Positions 1 to 5,689 of a stretch of DNA of 6,348 nucleotides are shown here, one piece after another. Source of the stretch: Collinsella sp. (GTDB lineage Bacteria; Actinomycetota; Coriobacteriia; Coriobacteriales; Coriobacteriaceae); assembly GCA_022728415.1 (NCBI GenBank), contig JAIJJM010000129.1:1-6348 (forward strand). Reading direction: 5' to 3'. The notes beneath the pieces were generated by a model. It was not told where the DNA came from. It made no database searches and was given only the letters and a program-made list of their open reading frames with translations. Both the position numbers and the translations under genes were made by a program. How positions within the stretch are numbered: position 1 is the stretch's first letter; each line of letters starts with the position of its first letter.

Positions 1-1390
1 CTGATACCACGACCGCAGCCCAAAGCACGCCGCATACCGCCGTCGCACCAACCATCACCGCACGCCGGGCTGTGTGCCCCGATACCTCCATCGGGCACGG
101 CATGAGCGGCTCGGCGCGAAGCGAGCGGGCGACATTTTGCGCATAGTGGTCGCAAAATGCCGAGAGCGCCGCCTCCACCGCAGCCGGCTCGGGACGATCT
201 TCCTGATGGCAGGACAGGCAGGCCATCACCACATCGAACAGCTGGGCGTCGACAAACGCCAGCGCATCGCGCAGATCCTCGGAATTTGGATCGAGCCCCA
301 GCTGCTGAGCCTGTTCGGCCGCGGCAAGTGCCACATCGGGCTCGCGTCGCAGCAGTTGCGTCAAGTTGCAGCCGGGCGCGTGGGCGCCGACGGGATAATC
401 GGGCAGCGTATCCATCTTGAGGCGATAAGGGCTGGCGATATCGCGCGTCTTTTTGCGCGAGCCCGAAGTACCCGACGCACCCGGCGCTACTTCGTACGGC
501 GCGACACCGGCGATGAGCTCGTAGACCGTACTCGCCGCTGCATAGACATCGATCGCCGGCGACATACGCAAAGCGCGCAGGTCGGGAATATCGTCGGTGA
601 GCATCTCGGGCGGGGCATAGGCCACCGTCGCGCGGCGCAGCGTGGCAGAGCGCTCCGTAAACGACGCCTTGCCGCCGGTACCGGCCACGGCAGAGGCAAG
701 CTCGAGCGCCAGCGACGAGCCAAAGTCGATCAAGCACAGGTCGAAGGTTCCTTCGGCAAGCTGTCGGTCGAGCGGCAGGCGCGCCGTGCGCACCATAATA
801 TTAGCGGGCGATATATCGCGATGGACGAACCCCTCGCCTACCAAGCTCATGCGGCAAAGCAGATCGAACAGGTCGCGACCCAGGCGCGCCGCCACGAGCG
901 GCGATAGACGCCCGGCATCGTCCACGGCAAGGCGCGAGTGCAGGCGAGCGAGCGTCTCGCCCTCGACCCACTCCATGACAATCGCGGGCACGCCGTCGAC
1001 CTCGCCCCACCCGTATAAGCGGGGAAAGCCCTTAAGGCCCGAAAGGGCACGATGGCATTCATATTCTTCGCGAAATGCCGCCTTGAACTTGGTGACCAGC
1101 GCCTCGTGGGCGACATCGTCATCAAATTCGTCGCGCGTTGGCAAGATGAGCTGCTTGAGCGCCACGGCCTCGCCCTGCGCATTGACGGCACGTGTCACGC
1201 GGCCGATGCCGCCGCGGCGCATGGTGGCGTCGTCGGCAAACAGCATCGTAAAACGGCGCAGGTAGGCGGGAAGCTCGTCCGTGCCCAGGGCGACGGCCGG
1301 CTCGAACCCGTCGACGCGTGCCAGGCGCAGGCCCACCATGGGATCACGGTTGAGCGACTGGGCTGCCGTAGAAGCGAGGTCGTTCGTCAT
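1..1390 (-). CDS. Membrane-anchored Ser/Thr protein kinase, C-terminus cut by window edge
   Basis: Reading leftward from the ATG at 1390-1388, 463 codons are open to the window edge. The Hanks-type kinase signature is clear. There is a degenerate Gly loop at residues 58-63 (RRGGIG, with Arg where the first Gly is usual), and VALK with the ATP-binding Lys79. The catalytic loop is HRDISPAN at 190-197 (Asp192, Asn197). DFG is at 222-224, APPE at 259-262, the subdomain IX Asp at 281, and the subdomain XI DRP at 398-400. The catalytic-loop Lys (HRDxK) is replaced by Ser194. About 100 residues separate VAPY (296-299) from DRP, longer than usual. After the kinase domain, two Arg (442-443) precede a hydrophobic stretch (444-463) that looks like a transmembrane segment as the sequence ends, so an extracytoplasmic C-terminal part may lie outside the window. 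The ATG overlaps the upstream gene's stop (ATGA), with no strong Shine-Dalgarno of its own, so translational coupling is likely. The substrate is unknown. Confidence 0.9.
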   Translation of the reverse strand, partial: MTNDLASTAAQSLNRDPMVGLRLARVDGFEPAVALGTDELPAYLRRFTMLFADDATMRRGGIGRVTRAVNAQGEAVALKQLILPTRDEFDDDVAHEALVTKFKAAFREEYECHRALSGLKGFPRLYGWGEVDGVPAIVMEWVEGETLARLHSRLAVDDAGRLSPLVAARLGRDLFDLLCRMSLVGEGFVHRDISPANIMVRTARLPLDRQLAEGTFDLCLIDFGSSLALELASAVAGTGGKASFTERSATLRRATVAYAPPEMLTDDIPDLRALRMSPAIDVYAAASTVYELIAGVAPYEVAPGASGTSGSRKKTRDIASPYRLKMDTLPDYPVGAHAPGCNLTQLLRREPDVALAAAEQAQQLGLDPNSEDLRDALAFVDAQLFDVVMACLSCHQEDRPEPAAVEAALSAFCDHYAQNVARSLRAEPLMPCPMEVSGHTARRAVMVGATAVCGVLWAAVVVS

Positions 1391-2295
1391 AGGGCGATCG
1401 CCGCCACATTGGTGTTGAAGTTGTTGAGCGCGACGTTATCGTCGCCGTAATGTCCGACCCATTGACACAGGTTTGTGTAGCAACCCCAAAGGTTGGCGAA
1501 TTGTCGATACCACGTTGACTGGGGAGGAAACGTCTGCCGGCCAAACTCGGCACGGATGACAAACATGTCATTGACCAGGCTGTCGCACGGTCCGGTGTCG
1601 CCCGTGGCGTTATAGGTCGACACCACGCTATTGGCGCGGGCGACATAGCCATCGAGTAGGTTATATTTGGTCACGAGCCAACTGTGGATACTCTCCTCCT
1701 CGGCAGCCGAGAGGCCACCCGAGCCCGTGTCGCCGCCGTTACCGCCGTCCGTCGAGCCACCACTCGAAGATCCACCGCCAGAGGCGGAGCCCGAACCGGA
1801 ACCGCCGTCCGAGCCCGCCGAACCGGTGCCAGAACCGGACCCATCCGAGCTGCCGGGCTTACCAGCCTGCTGCGTATCCTGCCCCTTCTGCTGCTCTGCC
1901 TTGTTAACGACAGAAGCCACGCTGTTGTTGGAAAGCTTCGCGATGACCTTGGTGTTGGTGAGCATGATGGTCTTGCCGTTTGCCAGCGTAACCTCGTTGG
2001 ACGCCTGCTCGCCCTCGTCCGCGGGATCGACGCCAAACACGGTGCGCCCGACCACGCTCGCCCACGCATATCCAGTTGTCGTTCCCAAGTCGCTTTTGGC
2101 CTTGCGCCCAATATGCAGCTCGCGCGCAGCATGCGCCTGTACCATGGACGGCACCGTCATGCCATAAGCCGAAACACCGGCTATGACCAGCACGAGCGAG
2201 CAAGACAGCAGCGCATACGCCTGGGGCGCCAGGCCCAGCCGGCGTCGCCTGCGCACCGCGGCGCCATGCTTTGTCTGAGTGCCCCCGGGCCGCAT
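1387..2295 (-). CDS. Membrane-anchored extracytoplasmic protein with Ser/Gly-rich linker
   Basis: This encodes 302 aa and I do not recognise the family. The ATG at 2295-2293 is chosen because GGAGGAG lies 6 nt upstream. An in-frame ATG at 2349 would add 18 residues but has only a weak ribosome binding site. A short cytoplasmic N-terminus with five consecutive Arg (15-19) leads into a hydrophobic segment at about 26-48, best read as an uncleaved signal anchor with the rest outside. Residues 50-143 form a small polar region. Residues 145-194 are an almost pure Gly/Ser/Asp/Thr linker. A C-terminal domain (195-302) is aromatic-rich, with several Trp and three Cys (237, 272, 277). The architecture suggests a membrane-tethered sensor or cell-surface domain held away from the membrane. 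The 4-nt overlap with the kinase gene suggests that the two products work together, perhaps as input or target of the kinase. That role is inference. Confidence 0.85.
   Translation of the reverse strand: MRPGGTQTKHGAAVRRRRRLGLAPQAYALLSCSLVLVIAGVSAYGMTVPSMVQAHAARELHIGRKAKSDLGTTTGYAWASVVGRTVFGVDPADEGEQASNEVTLANGKTIMLTNTKVIAKLSNNSVASVVNKAEQQKGQDTQQAGKPGSSDGSGSGTGSAGSDGGSGSGSASGGGSSSGGSTDGGNGGDTGSGGLSAAEEESIHSWLVTKYNLLDGYVARANSVVSTYNATGDTGPCDSLVNDMFVIRAEFGRQTFPPQSTWYRQFANLWGCYTNLCQWVGHYGDDNVALNNFNTNVAAIAL
1714..1863 (-). repeat. Low-complexity Ser/Gly linker-coding tract
   Basis: This stretch encodes residues 145-194 of the membrane-anchored protein and consists largely of Gly and Ser codons with scattered Asp and Thr. 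The DNA is correspondingly repetitive (short GGC/TCC-type units). It is a plausible site of length variation between strains by slippage or recombination. On the plus strand it reads as a Pro/Glu-rich frame, which is a by-product. Confidence 0.8.
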
Positions 2296-2310
2296 GCGTT
2301 CTCCTCCAAC

Positions 2311-2335
2311 AAAAACACGCCGCTTAAAGGCGGCG
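2311..2335 (-). terminator. Terminator-like hairpin with U-tract just upstream of a ribosome binding site
   Basis: On the minus strand, CGCCGC, a 6-nt loop (CTTTAA) and GCGGCG form a perfect 6-bp GC stem, followed by TGTTTTTG. That is the form of an intrinsic terminator. It ends 16 nt before the ATG at 2295, with GGAGGAG immediately after the U-tract. It could be the recR terminator. There is no room for a promoter between it and the next gene, so it could equally be a leader attenuator for the linker-protein/kinase operon. Confidence 0.6.
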
Positions 2336-2379
2336 CATTCTTTCATATCCACATTTGAGTGTATCAGCGAACCCAAGAG

Positions 2380-2389
2380 GTTGCGCAAC
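2380..2389. promoter_or_regulatory. Perfect palindrome GTTGCGCAAC, proximal operator candidate
   Basis: This is an exact 10-bp palindrome in the spacer upstream of the linker-protein gene. A near copy (one base different) sits 73 bp away at 2453-2462. The minus-strand TTGCGC inside it could act as a weak -35, with GATACA or TACACT (2358-2365) as a poor -10. A protein bound here would cover that promoter. The operator role is inferred from symmetry, duplication and position. Confidence 0.4.
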
Positions 2390-2449
2390 GAATGGGCAAA
2401 TACGAGGTACGAGCGGACCCATCCACGCGATAAGCGGATGAAAAGCAGG

Positions 2450-2465
2450 TTTGTTGCACAACAAA
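2450..2465. promoter_or_regulatory. Inverted repeat TTTGTTG-CA-CAACAAA, distal operator candidate
   Basis: Two perfect 7-bp arms flank a 2-bp centre. Its core GTTGCACAAC differs by one base from the palindrome at 2380-2389. The two cores are 73 bp apart, close to seven helical turns, so a dimeric regulator bound at both would lie on the same DNA face. The 2-bp centre makes an RNA hairpin less likely than a protein site. Confidence 0.4.
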
Positions 2466-2483
2466 TGCATGAACGCGCGCCCA

Positions 2484-2489
2484 ATTATG
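2484..2489 (-). promoter_or_regulatory. Possible -10 element (CATAAT)
   Basis: On the minus strand CATAAT matches the -10 consensus at five of six bases and lies about 50 nt past the recR stop, upstream of both palindromes. No convincing -35 lies 16-18 bp upstream. If real, it would start a transcript with a leader of roughly 180 nt containing both palindromes and the hairpin at 2311-2335. Confidence 0.2.
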
Positions 2490-2494
2490 AGCGC

Positions 2495-2515
2495 CCCGTG
2501 CGGCAGGCCGACGGG
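2495..2515 (-). other. GC-rich hairpin after recR, possible weak transcript end
   Basis: Arms CCCGT/ACGGG with an inner CGGC/GCCG pair and one bulged base can form a GC-rich hairpin about 24 nt past the recR stop. No U-tract follows, so it does not qualify as a standard intrinsic terminator. It may be a 3' end-stabilising structure or chance in GC-rich DNA. Confidence 0.2.
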
Positions 2516-2538
2516 ACATGCCGCGGAGCTGGCGCCGC

Positions 2539-3135
2539 CTAGATCGCGCGGCGGGCCTCGATAGCGCGGCCAAGCGTAAGCTCGTCGGCATACTCCAAGT
2601 CGCCGCCCACGGGAAGGCCGCTCGCAAGACGCGATACCTCAACGCCCAATGGCTTGATGGTGCGAGCAAGGTAGCTCGCCGTGGTCTCGCCCTCAATGTT
2701 GGGGTTGGTAGCGATAATGACCTCGTGGATGTCCTCGTGGCCCAGGCGCGCCAGCAGCTCGCGGATATGCAGCTGCTCGGGACCGATCTTGTCCATGGGG
2801 CTGATCACGCCGCCCAGCACATGGTACAGGCCATGGTAGCTGCCCGTGCGCTCGATTGCCTGGACGTCGCGCGGCTCGCCCACCACGCAAATGCGAGTGG
2901 TATCGCGCATTGGGTCCTGGCAGATGGAGCACTCGTCGGCCGTGGCGTAGTTAAAGCAACGGCTGCAAAAGTGGACCTCCTGCTTGACCTCCAAAATGGC
3001 CTCGGCCAGGCGGCGGGCCTCCTCGGCATCGGCCTCGAGCAGGTAATAGGCGATGCGCTGGGCCGACTTGGGACCAATGCCCGGCAGACGACCCAGCTCA
3101 TCGAGCAGTTTTTGCAGACTGTGATTCGCACTCAT
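2539..3135 (-). CDS. recR: Recombination mediator protein RecR
   Basis: This encodes a complete 198-aa RecR, normal length for the family. RecR forms ring-like oligomers that, with RecO and/or RecF, help load RecA onto SSB-coated single-stranded DNA at gaps. Visible domains in order are a helix-hairpin-helix motif ([17 protein letters not shown], about 17-33), a four-Cys zinc-binding motif (Cys57, 60, 69, 72), and a Toprim domain starting with CVVGEPRDV (83-91). The conserved segments [15 protein letters not shown] and TNPNIEGE follow, then the conserved C-terminal [20 protein letters not shown]. The start is fixed by the typical N-terminus ([17 protein letters not shown]). The gene begins 13 nt after the ybaB stop and has no evident Shine-Dalgarno (the leader is GACACGCATATAT), so it probably relies on coupling to ybaB translation. 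Confidence 0.97.
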   Translation of the reverse strand: MSANHSLQKLLDELGRLPGIGPKSAQRIAYYLLEADAEEARRLAEAILEVKQEVHFCSRCFNYATADECSICQDPMRDTTRICVVGEPRDVQAIERTGSYHGLYHVLGGVISPMDKIGPEQLHIRELLARLGHEDIHEVIIATNPNIEGETTASYLARTIKPLGVEVSRLASGLPVGGDLEYADELTLGRAIEARRAI

Positions 3136-3148
3136 ATATATGCGTGTC

Positions 3149-3469
3149 TTAGAACGGCATGCCCGGGATGTTGAGGCCGCCGGTGATGGCGCCCATCTGC
3201 TTGTTGGCGAGCTCGTTGACGCCGCGGACGGCCTCGTTGACGGCAGCCATGATCATGTCCTGCAGCATATCGACATCCTCGGGATCGAGGGCATCGGGAT
3301 CGATGGTGAGGTTGACGAGCTCCATCTCGCCGTTAACGGTCACCTTGACCATGCCGCCGCCGGCGGAGGCGTCGACGGTCTGGGACTTGAGGTTCTCCTG
3401 CGCGGCGGCAAGCTGCTCCTGCATCTTGCGAGCCTGCTTCATCATCTGCTGCATGTTCATACCGGCCAT
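3149..3469 (-). CDS. ybaB: YbaB/EbfC family nucleoid-associated DNA-binding protein
   Basis: This encodes 106 aa, the usual length for the family. The Met/Gln-rich N-terminal helix ([20 protein letters not shown]) and the [16 protein letters not shown] segment, followed by the LTIDP region and the [14 protein letters not shown] helix, are hallmark features. The protein is a small dimer that binds DNA and is thought to influence nucleoid structure or repair. Its gene is very often next to recR and dnaX. AAAGGAG lies 5 nt from the ATG, a strong ribosome binding site. recR follows after 13 nt, so the two are surely cotranscribed. Unlike the usual arrangement, dnaX is not directly upstream here, as the ATPase gene comes first. 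Confidence 0.95.
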   Translation of the reverse strand: MAGMNMQQMMKQARKMQEQLAAAQENLKSQTVDASAGGGMVKVTVNGEMELVNLTIDPDALDPEDVDMLQDMIMAAVNEAVRGVNELANKQMGAITGGLNIPGMPF

Positions 3470-3544
3470 AATGGCTCCTTTACGTGCGGCCGCGCGACGA
3501 ACTGCAAGGGCAGCCAGAGCGCGGCGGGTCTTTCAAACTCAAAA

Positions 3545-3550
3545 ATCGTA
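3545..3550 (-). promoter_or_regulatory. Possible -10 for ybaB-recR (TACGAT)
   Basis: In the 120-bp gap between the ATPase stop and ybaB, minus-strand TACGAT matches four of six -10 bases, about 75 nt before the ybaB start. The upstream TTGCTT is only 14 bp away, too close for a good promoter. The gap shows no clear terminator, so ybaB-recR may also receive read-through from the ATPase gene. Confidence 0.2.
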
Positions 3551-3589
3551 CCACGGCGCGGGGCAAGCAAGCGGGGCGGACACGCTCCC

Positions 3590-4996
3590 TCAGTCGATAT
3601 ACATGTCCTCCAACGTGACGATTCGCCAATCTTCGCGCGCGGCGAGCTTCTTTTTTGTAGCGGCACTCACATCGTGTTTGCAGAACAGCATGAAATGAAA
3701 GGCGGCATACCCTTTTACTAGGCCTCGTTTGCTTTCGAGGTCGTCAATCTCTGCCGACTCGTCAAACGACTCCCTATATTTGCACTCTCCAACAACTAGG
3801 CGCTTTGAAACCCGATCTGCAGCCAGAACATCAATATCGTCCTGAGCCCGCTTGGCGGGATTTGTTCCCCACCACGACGACACCGTCGTTGCCGGAATTG
3901 GCAACTCGCCCCGTTTCGCCCGCTCGACCATCCACTCGGCACACAACGCTTCGAACCGATGGCCCAGGTATTCGTTCAGTTGCTCTTCTGGAAGCGCGTT
4001 GACGACCGCCTGCCCTAAGCCCGCCTCGATATCGGACGAATACGGCATGACGAACCGGAACCAAAACGCATAGCACGGCTCGGACAGTCGATATATTCCG
4101 CGCTTGCTTGTTTCGGGGTTCTCGCCAAACGGAACGGCCTTTTCTATGATTCCTACCGATTCCAACGCCTTGAGATAGCGAGGCAGCGTTGTCTGGGCGA
4201 TTCCCACGCGGTCGGCAATCTGCTTCGCACGGTTTGCCCCGGCAGCTACAGCCCGCAAGATCGAGTTGTATATTGCCGGCTCCTGGAACTCCTGACGAAT
4301 CAGGCCCTCCGGCTCACCATAGAGAAACCCCATGGGATCAAAGTAGAGCCGTGCCAGGTTCTCTTTGAGCCCCACGCTCGAATCCAGCTGCTGCAGATAG
4401 TATGGAACGCCGCCAAAGCAGCCATAGAATTTAAAGGCATCTTGAGCGCTCAAGCCCGGAAGCATCTTGGCGGCGTCCTTAAATCCAAGATCGTGCACTT
4501 TGATTTGGGCCGTGCGCCGACCAAACAGGGGACTTTTGCGTCCCAGCACACTGCTTTCCATAAAACCCTGGTTGCTGCCGCAAAGAATAAGAAAGGCGCT
4601 CGTTTCCTTGAAGGCCCTATCGATGGCAACCTGGAAAATCGAGGGCAGCGCCTCGTTGCGCATCGCCGCATTGGGGAACTCGTCGAACACAAAGACAAAT
4701 CGCTCGGCGCGTGCTCGATCGGCGATAAAGGACAGCGCGTCAGTCCAAGATGAGAATCCGCCAAGCGATGCGGGAAGATTGAAAAAGCTAGCGATAGCGC
4801 GATTGAAATCTGCGAGGTTGTCGGCATCGCTTTGCTCGAGAGCGGTAAACGAGAGCGTCCGTTTACCGCGGCAGAACTCGTTGATCAGCGTCGTCTTTCC
4901 CACGCGTCGGCGACCGTACACAACGGCCATCTGAAATGAACGCTGCTCATAAAGGGATTCGAGTTTTGCAAGCTCCGCTTCGCGCCCGACAAACAT
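3590..4996 (-). CDS. Archaeal-type AAA ATPase with C-terminal DUF234/PD-(D/E)XK nuclease-like domain
   Basis: This encodes 468 aa, typical for the COG1672-type ATPase family. It opens with FVGREAEL, as these proteins do. Walker A is GRRRVGKT at 28-35 and Walker B is FVFVFDEF with Asp105/Glu106. A sensor-like LILCGSN is at 136-142 and the family signature GGVPYYL at 195-201. A winged helix follows (about 246-290, with QIADRVGIAQTTLPRYLKAL). The C-terminal domain has Glu349, DIDVLA (Asp389) and GECKYR (Glu404, Lys406), which fits an intact E...D...ExK nuclease site. The biological role of the family is not settled; mobile-element or defence functions have been suggested. GGGAG lies 6 nt before the ATG. 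Local GC content on spot-checked lines is around 48-55%, lower than recR (about 62% on a checked line), consistent with later acquisition. Confidence 0.92.
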   Translation of the reverse strand: MFVGREAELAKLESLYEQRSFQMAVVYGRRRVGKTTLINEFCRGKRTLSFTALEQSDADNLADFNRAIASFFNLPASLGGFSSWTDALSFIADRARAERFVFVFDEFPNAAMRNEALPSIFQVAIDRAFKETSAFLILCGSNQGFMESSVLGRKSPLFGRRTAQIKVHDLGFKDAAKMLPGLSAQDAFKFYGCFGGVPYYLQQLDSSVGLKENLARLYFDPMGFLYGEPEGLIRQEFQEPAIYNSILRAVAAGANRAKQIADRVGIAQTTLPRYLKALESVGIIEKAVPFGENPETSKRGIYRLSEPCYAFWFRFVMPYSSDIEAGLGQAVVNALPEEQLNEYLGHRFEALCAEWMVERAKRGELPIPATTVSSWWGTNPAKRAQDDIDVLAADRVSKRLVVGECKYRESFDESAEIDDLESKRGLVKGYAAFHFMLFCKHDVSAATKKKLAAREDWRIVTLEDMYID

Positions 4997-5054
4997 TATG
5001 CACTCCCGAATTATGCATGGTCGAATAATTCACACTTGCATAATATCTCATAAT
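4995..5054. promoter_or_regulatory. Cluster of ATTATGCA motifs, candidate operator region of the ATPase gene
   Basis: ATTATGCA occurs as direct repeats at 4995-5002 and 5010-5017 and inverted (TGCATAAT) at 5037-5044, with a partial inverted copy (CTCATAAT) at 5047-5054. A separate inverted repeat GAATTAT/ATAATTC (5008-5014, 5025-5031) overlaps them. On the minus strand, TATTAT (5041-5046) is a good -10 match for the ATPase gene and overlaps the inverted copy, while the first copy overlaps the start codon. This is a likely binding site for a regulator, perhaps the winged-helix ATPase itself (inference). Confidence 0.45.
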
Positions 5055-5147
5055 CTACCTAGCCGGGCCGGCCCCCGACATTTTCTGCATCCAGCTAGAT
5101 AACAAAATGCCGAACCGCCGCTCGAGGTGGCGCCCATGACGATGGGG

Positions 5148-5153
5148 TATAAT
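5148..5153 (+). promoter_or_regulatory. TATAAT -10 element of the membrane-protein gene
   Basis: There is a perfect plus-strand TATAAT, 34 nt before the start codon at 5188. No recognisable TTGACA-like -35 lies 16-18 bp upstream, so the promoter may be weak, activated or use another sigma factor. The leader would be short (about 28 nt) and carry the TTGGAGGTG ribosome binding site at 5175-5183. Confidence 0.5.
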
Positions 5154-5187
5154 TTAATTGTCATAGATAGCAATTTGGAGGTGCCCC

Positions 5188-5664
5188 ATGAATGCCCCCG
5201 ACGCGCTCCAAAACATCCGCTCAAAACACCCCGTTGCATATGTGGTTCTCTATCTCTTTGTCGGCTGGGCATTGCTGGTTGTCATCACCCATGCTATAGC
5301 CTTTGGAGCAGAACTGCTCATAGCCAGCTCGGGCCAGCCCGTCGTCAAATGGGAAGCAACCGATAAGTGCACCGATGGAACCCGAACTGTTTACTACAAC
5401 AGCCCGTCCCTCTACCAAGAGTTCAAGGTCAAGATAAAGGACTTCAAGATTGTCGATGCCGAGCCAGGCGTTTATTTGGCAATCGGAGCAACCGTTAACG
5501 CCGAGCAAGTCGAGTACACGGACAGCCATGCGACGTATCGTATCGACCTCAGCATCCTAGGCCGACCGTCACGCACCTGTCTGCTCGAATGCGATATACG
5601 CGGCACCACACTATACATGTCCGAAATACAGATGCGCCCGGACGAGGCGCCCCTAAAGAGCTAG
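5188..5664 (+). CDS. Single-pass membrane protein of unknown function
   Basis: This encodes 158 aa and is not recognised. It is the only plus-strand gene in the window. The start is supported by GGAGG six bases upstream and a TATAAT 34 nt before it. A short N-terminus with Arg11 and Lys13 precedes one hydrophobic helix (about 16-39), giving an expected inside-to-outside topology. The rest, from about 50, is a polar, probably beta-rich extracytoplasmic domain of about 108 residues. It has three Cys (61, 131, 135), the last two spaced CLLEC. It is divergent from the ATPase gene across 191 bp and convergent with the DUF4160 gene (25-bp gap). A function cannot be assigned. It may be a lineage-specific surface protein or part of the accessory island. 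Confidence 0.8.
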   Translation: MNAPDALQNIRSKHPVAYVVLYLFVGWALLVVITHAIAFGAELLIASSGQPVVKWEATDKCTDGTRTVYYNSPSLYQEFKVKIKDFKIVDAEPGVYLAIGATVNAEQVEYTDSHATYRIDLSILGRPSRTCLLECDIRGTTLYMSEIQMRPDEAPLKS

Positions 5665-5689
5665 GGGCCCCAAGTCCAATGAGTGGCCC

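Noticed and set aside
74..1265. Long plus-strand open frames opposite the kinase gene
   Set aside because: They are Arg- and Ala-rich antisense readings of a gene whose minus-strand frame shows complete kinase motifs in order. High GC and codon bias produce such open frames.
1393..1402. Palindrome GGCGATCGCC at the linker-protein/kinase junction
   Set aside because: It lies in the last codons of the linker protein, which read naturally, and there is no sign of a regulatory role.
1667..2167. Plus-strand 166-aa frame with a Pro/Glu-rich stretch
   Set aside because: The Pro/Glu stretch is the reverse reading of the Ser/Gly linker. The minus-strand gene has a strong ribosome binding site, a signal anchor and a coupled neighbour.
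2296..2484. 63-residue N-terminal extension of the linker protein
   Set aside because: The extension would run through the palindrome and hairpin and has no good ribosome binding site. GGAGGAG is ideally placed for the ATG at 2295.
3541..3575. Intrinsic terminator after the ATPase gene (GC stretch before ATTTTTG)
   Set aside because: The best stem is only about 4 bp including a G-U pair, which is not enough to call.
2518..3721. Plus-strand open frames over recR and ybaB
   Set aside because: They are antisense to two well-recognised complete genes.
5065..5074. Perfect palindrome GGGCCGGCCC in the divergent spacer
   Set aside because: GC-only 10-bp palindromes arise readily in this composition. 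There is no second copy, U-tract or loop, so it was not counted as an operator or terminator.
5221..5529. Minus-strand 102-aa frame inside the membrane-protein gene
   Set aside because: No ribosome binding site or recognisable features. The plus-strand frame has TATAAT, GGAGG and a transmembrane helix.
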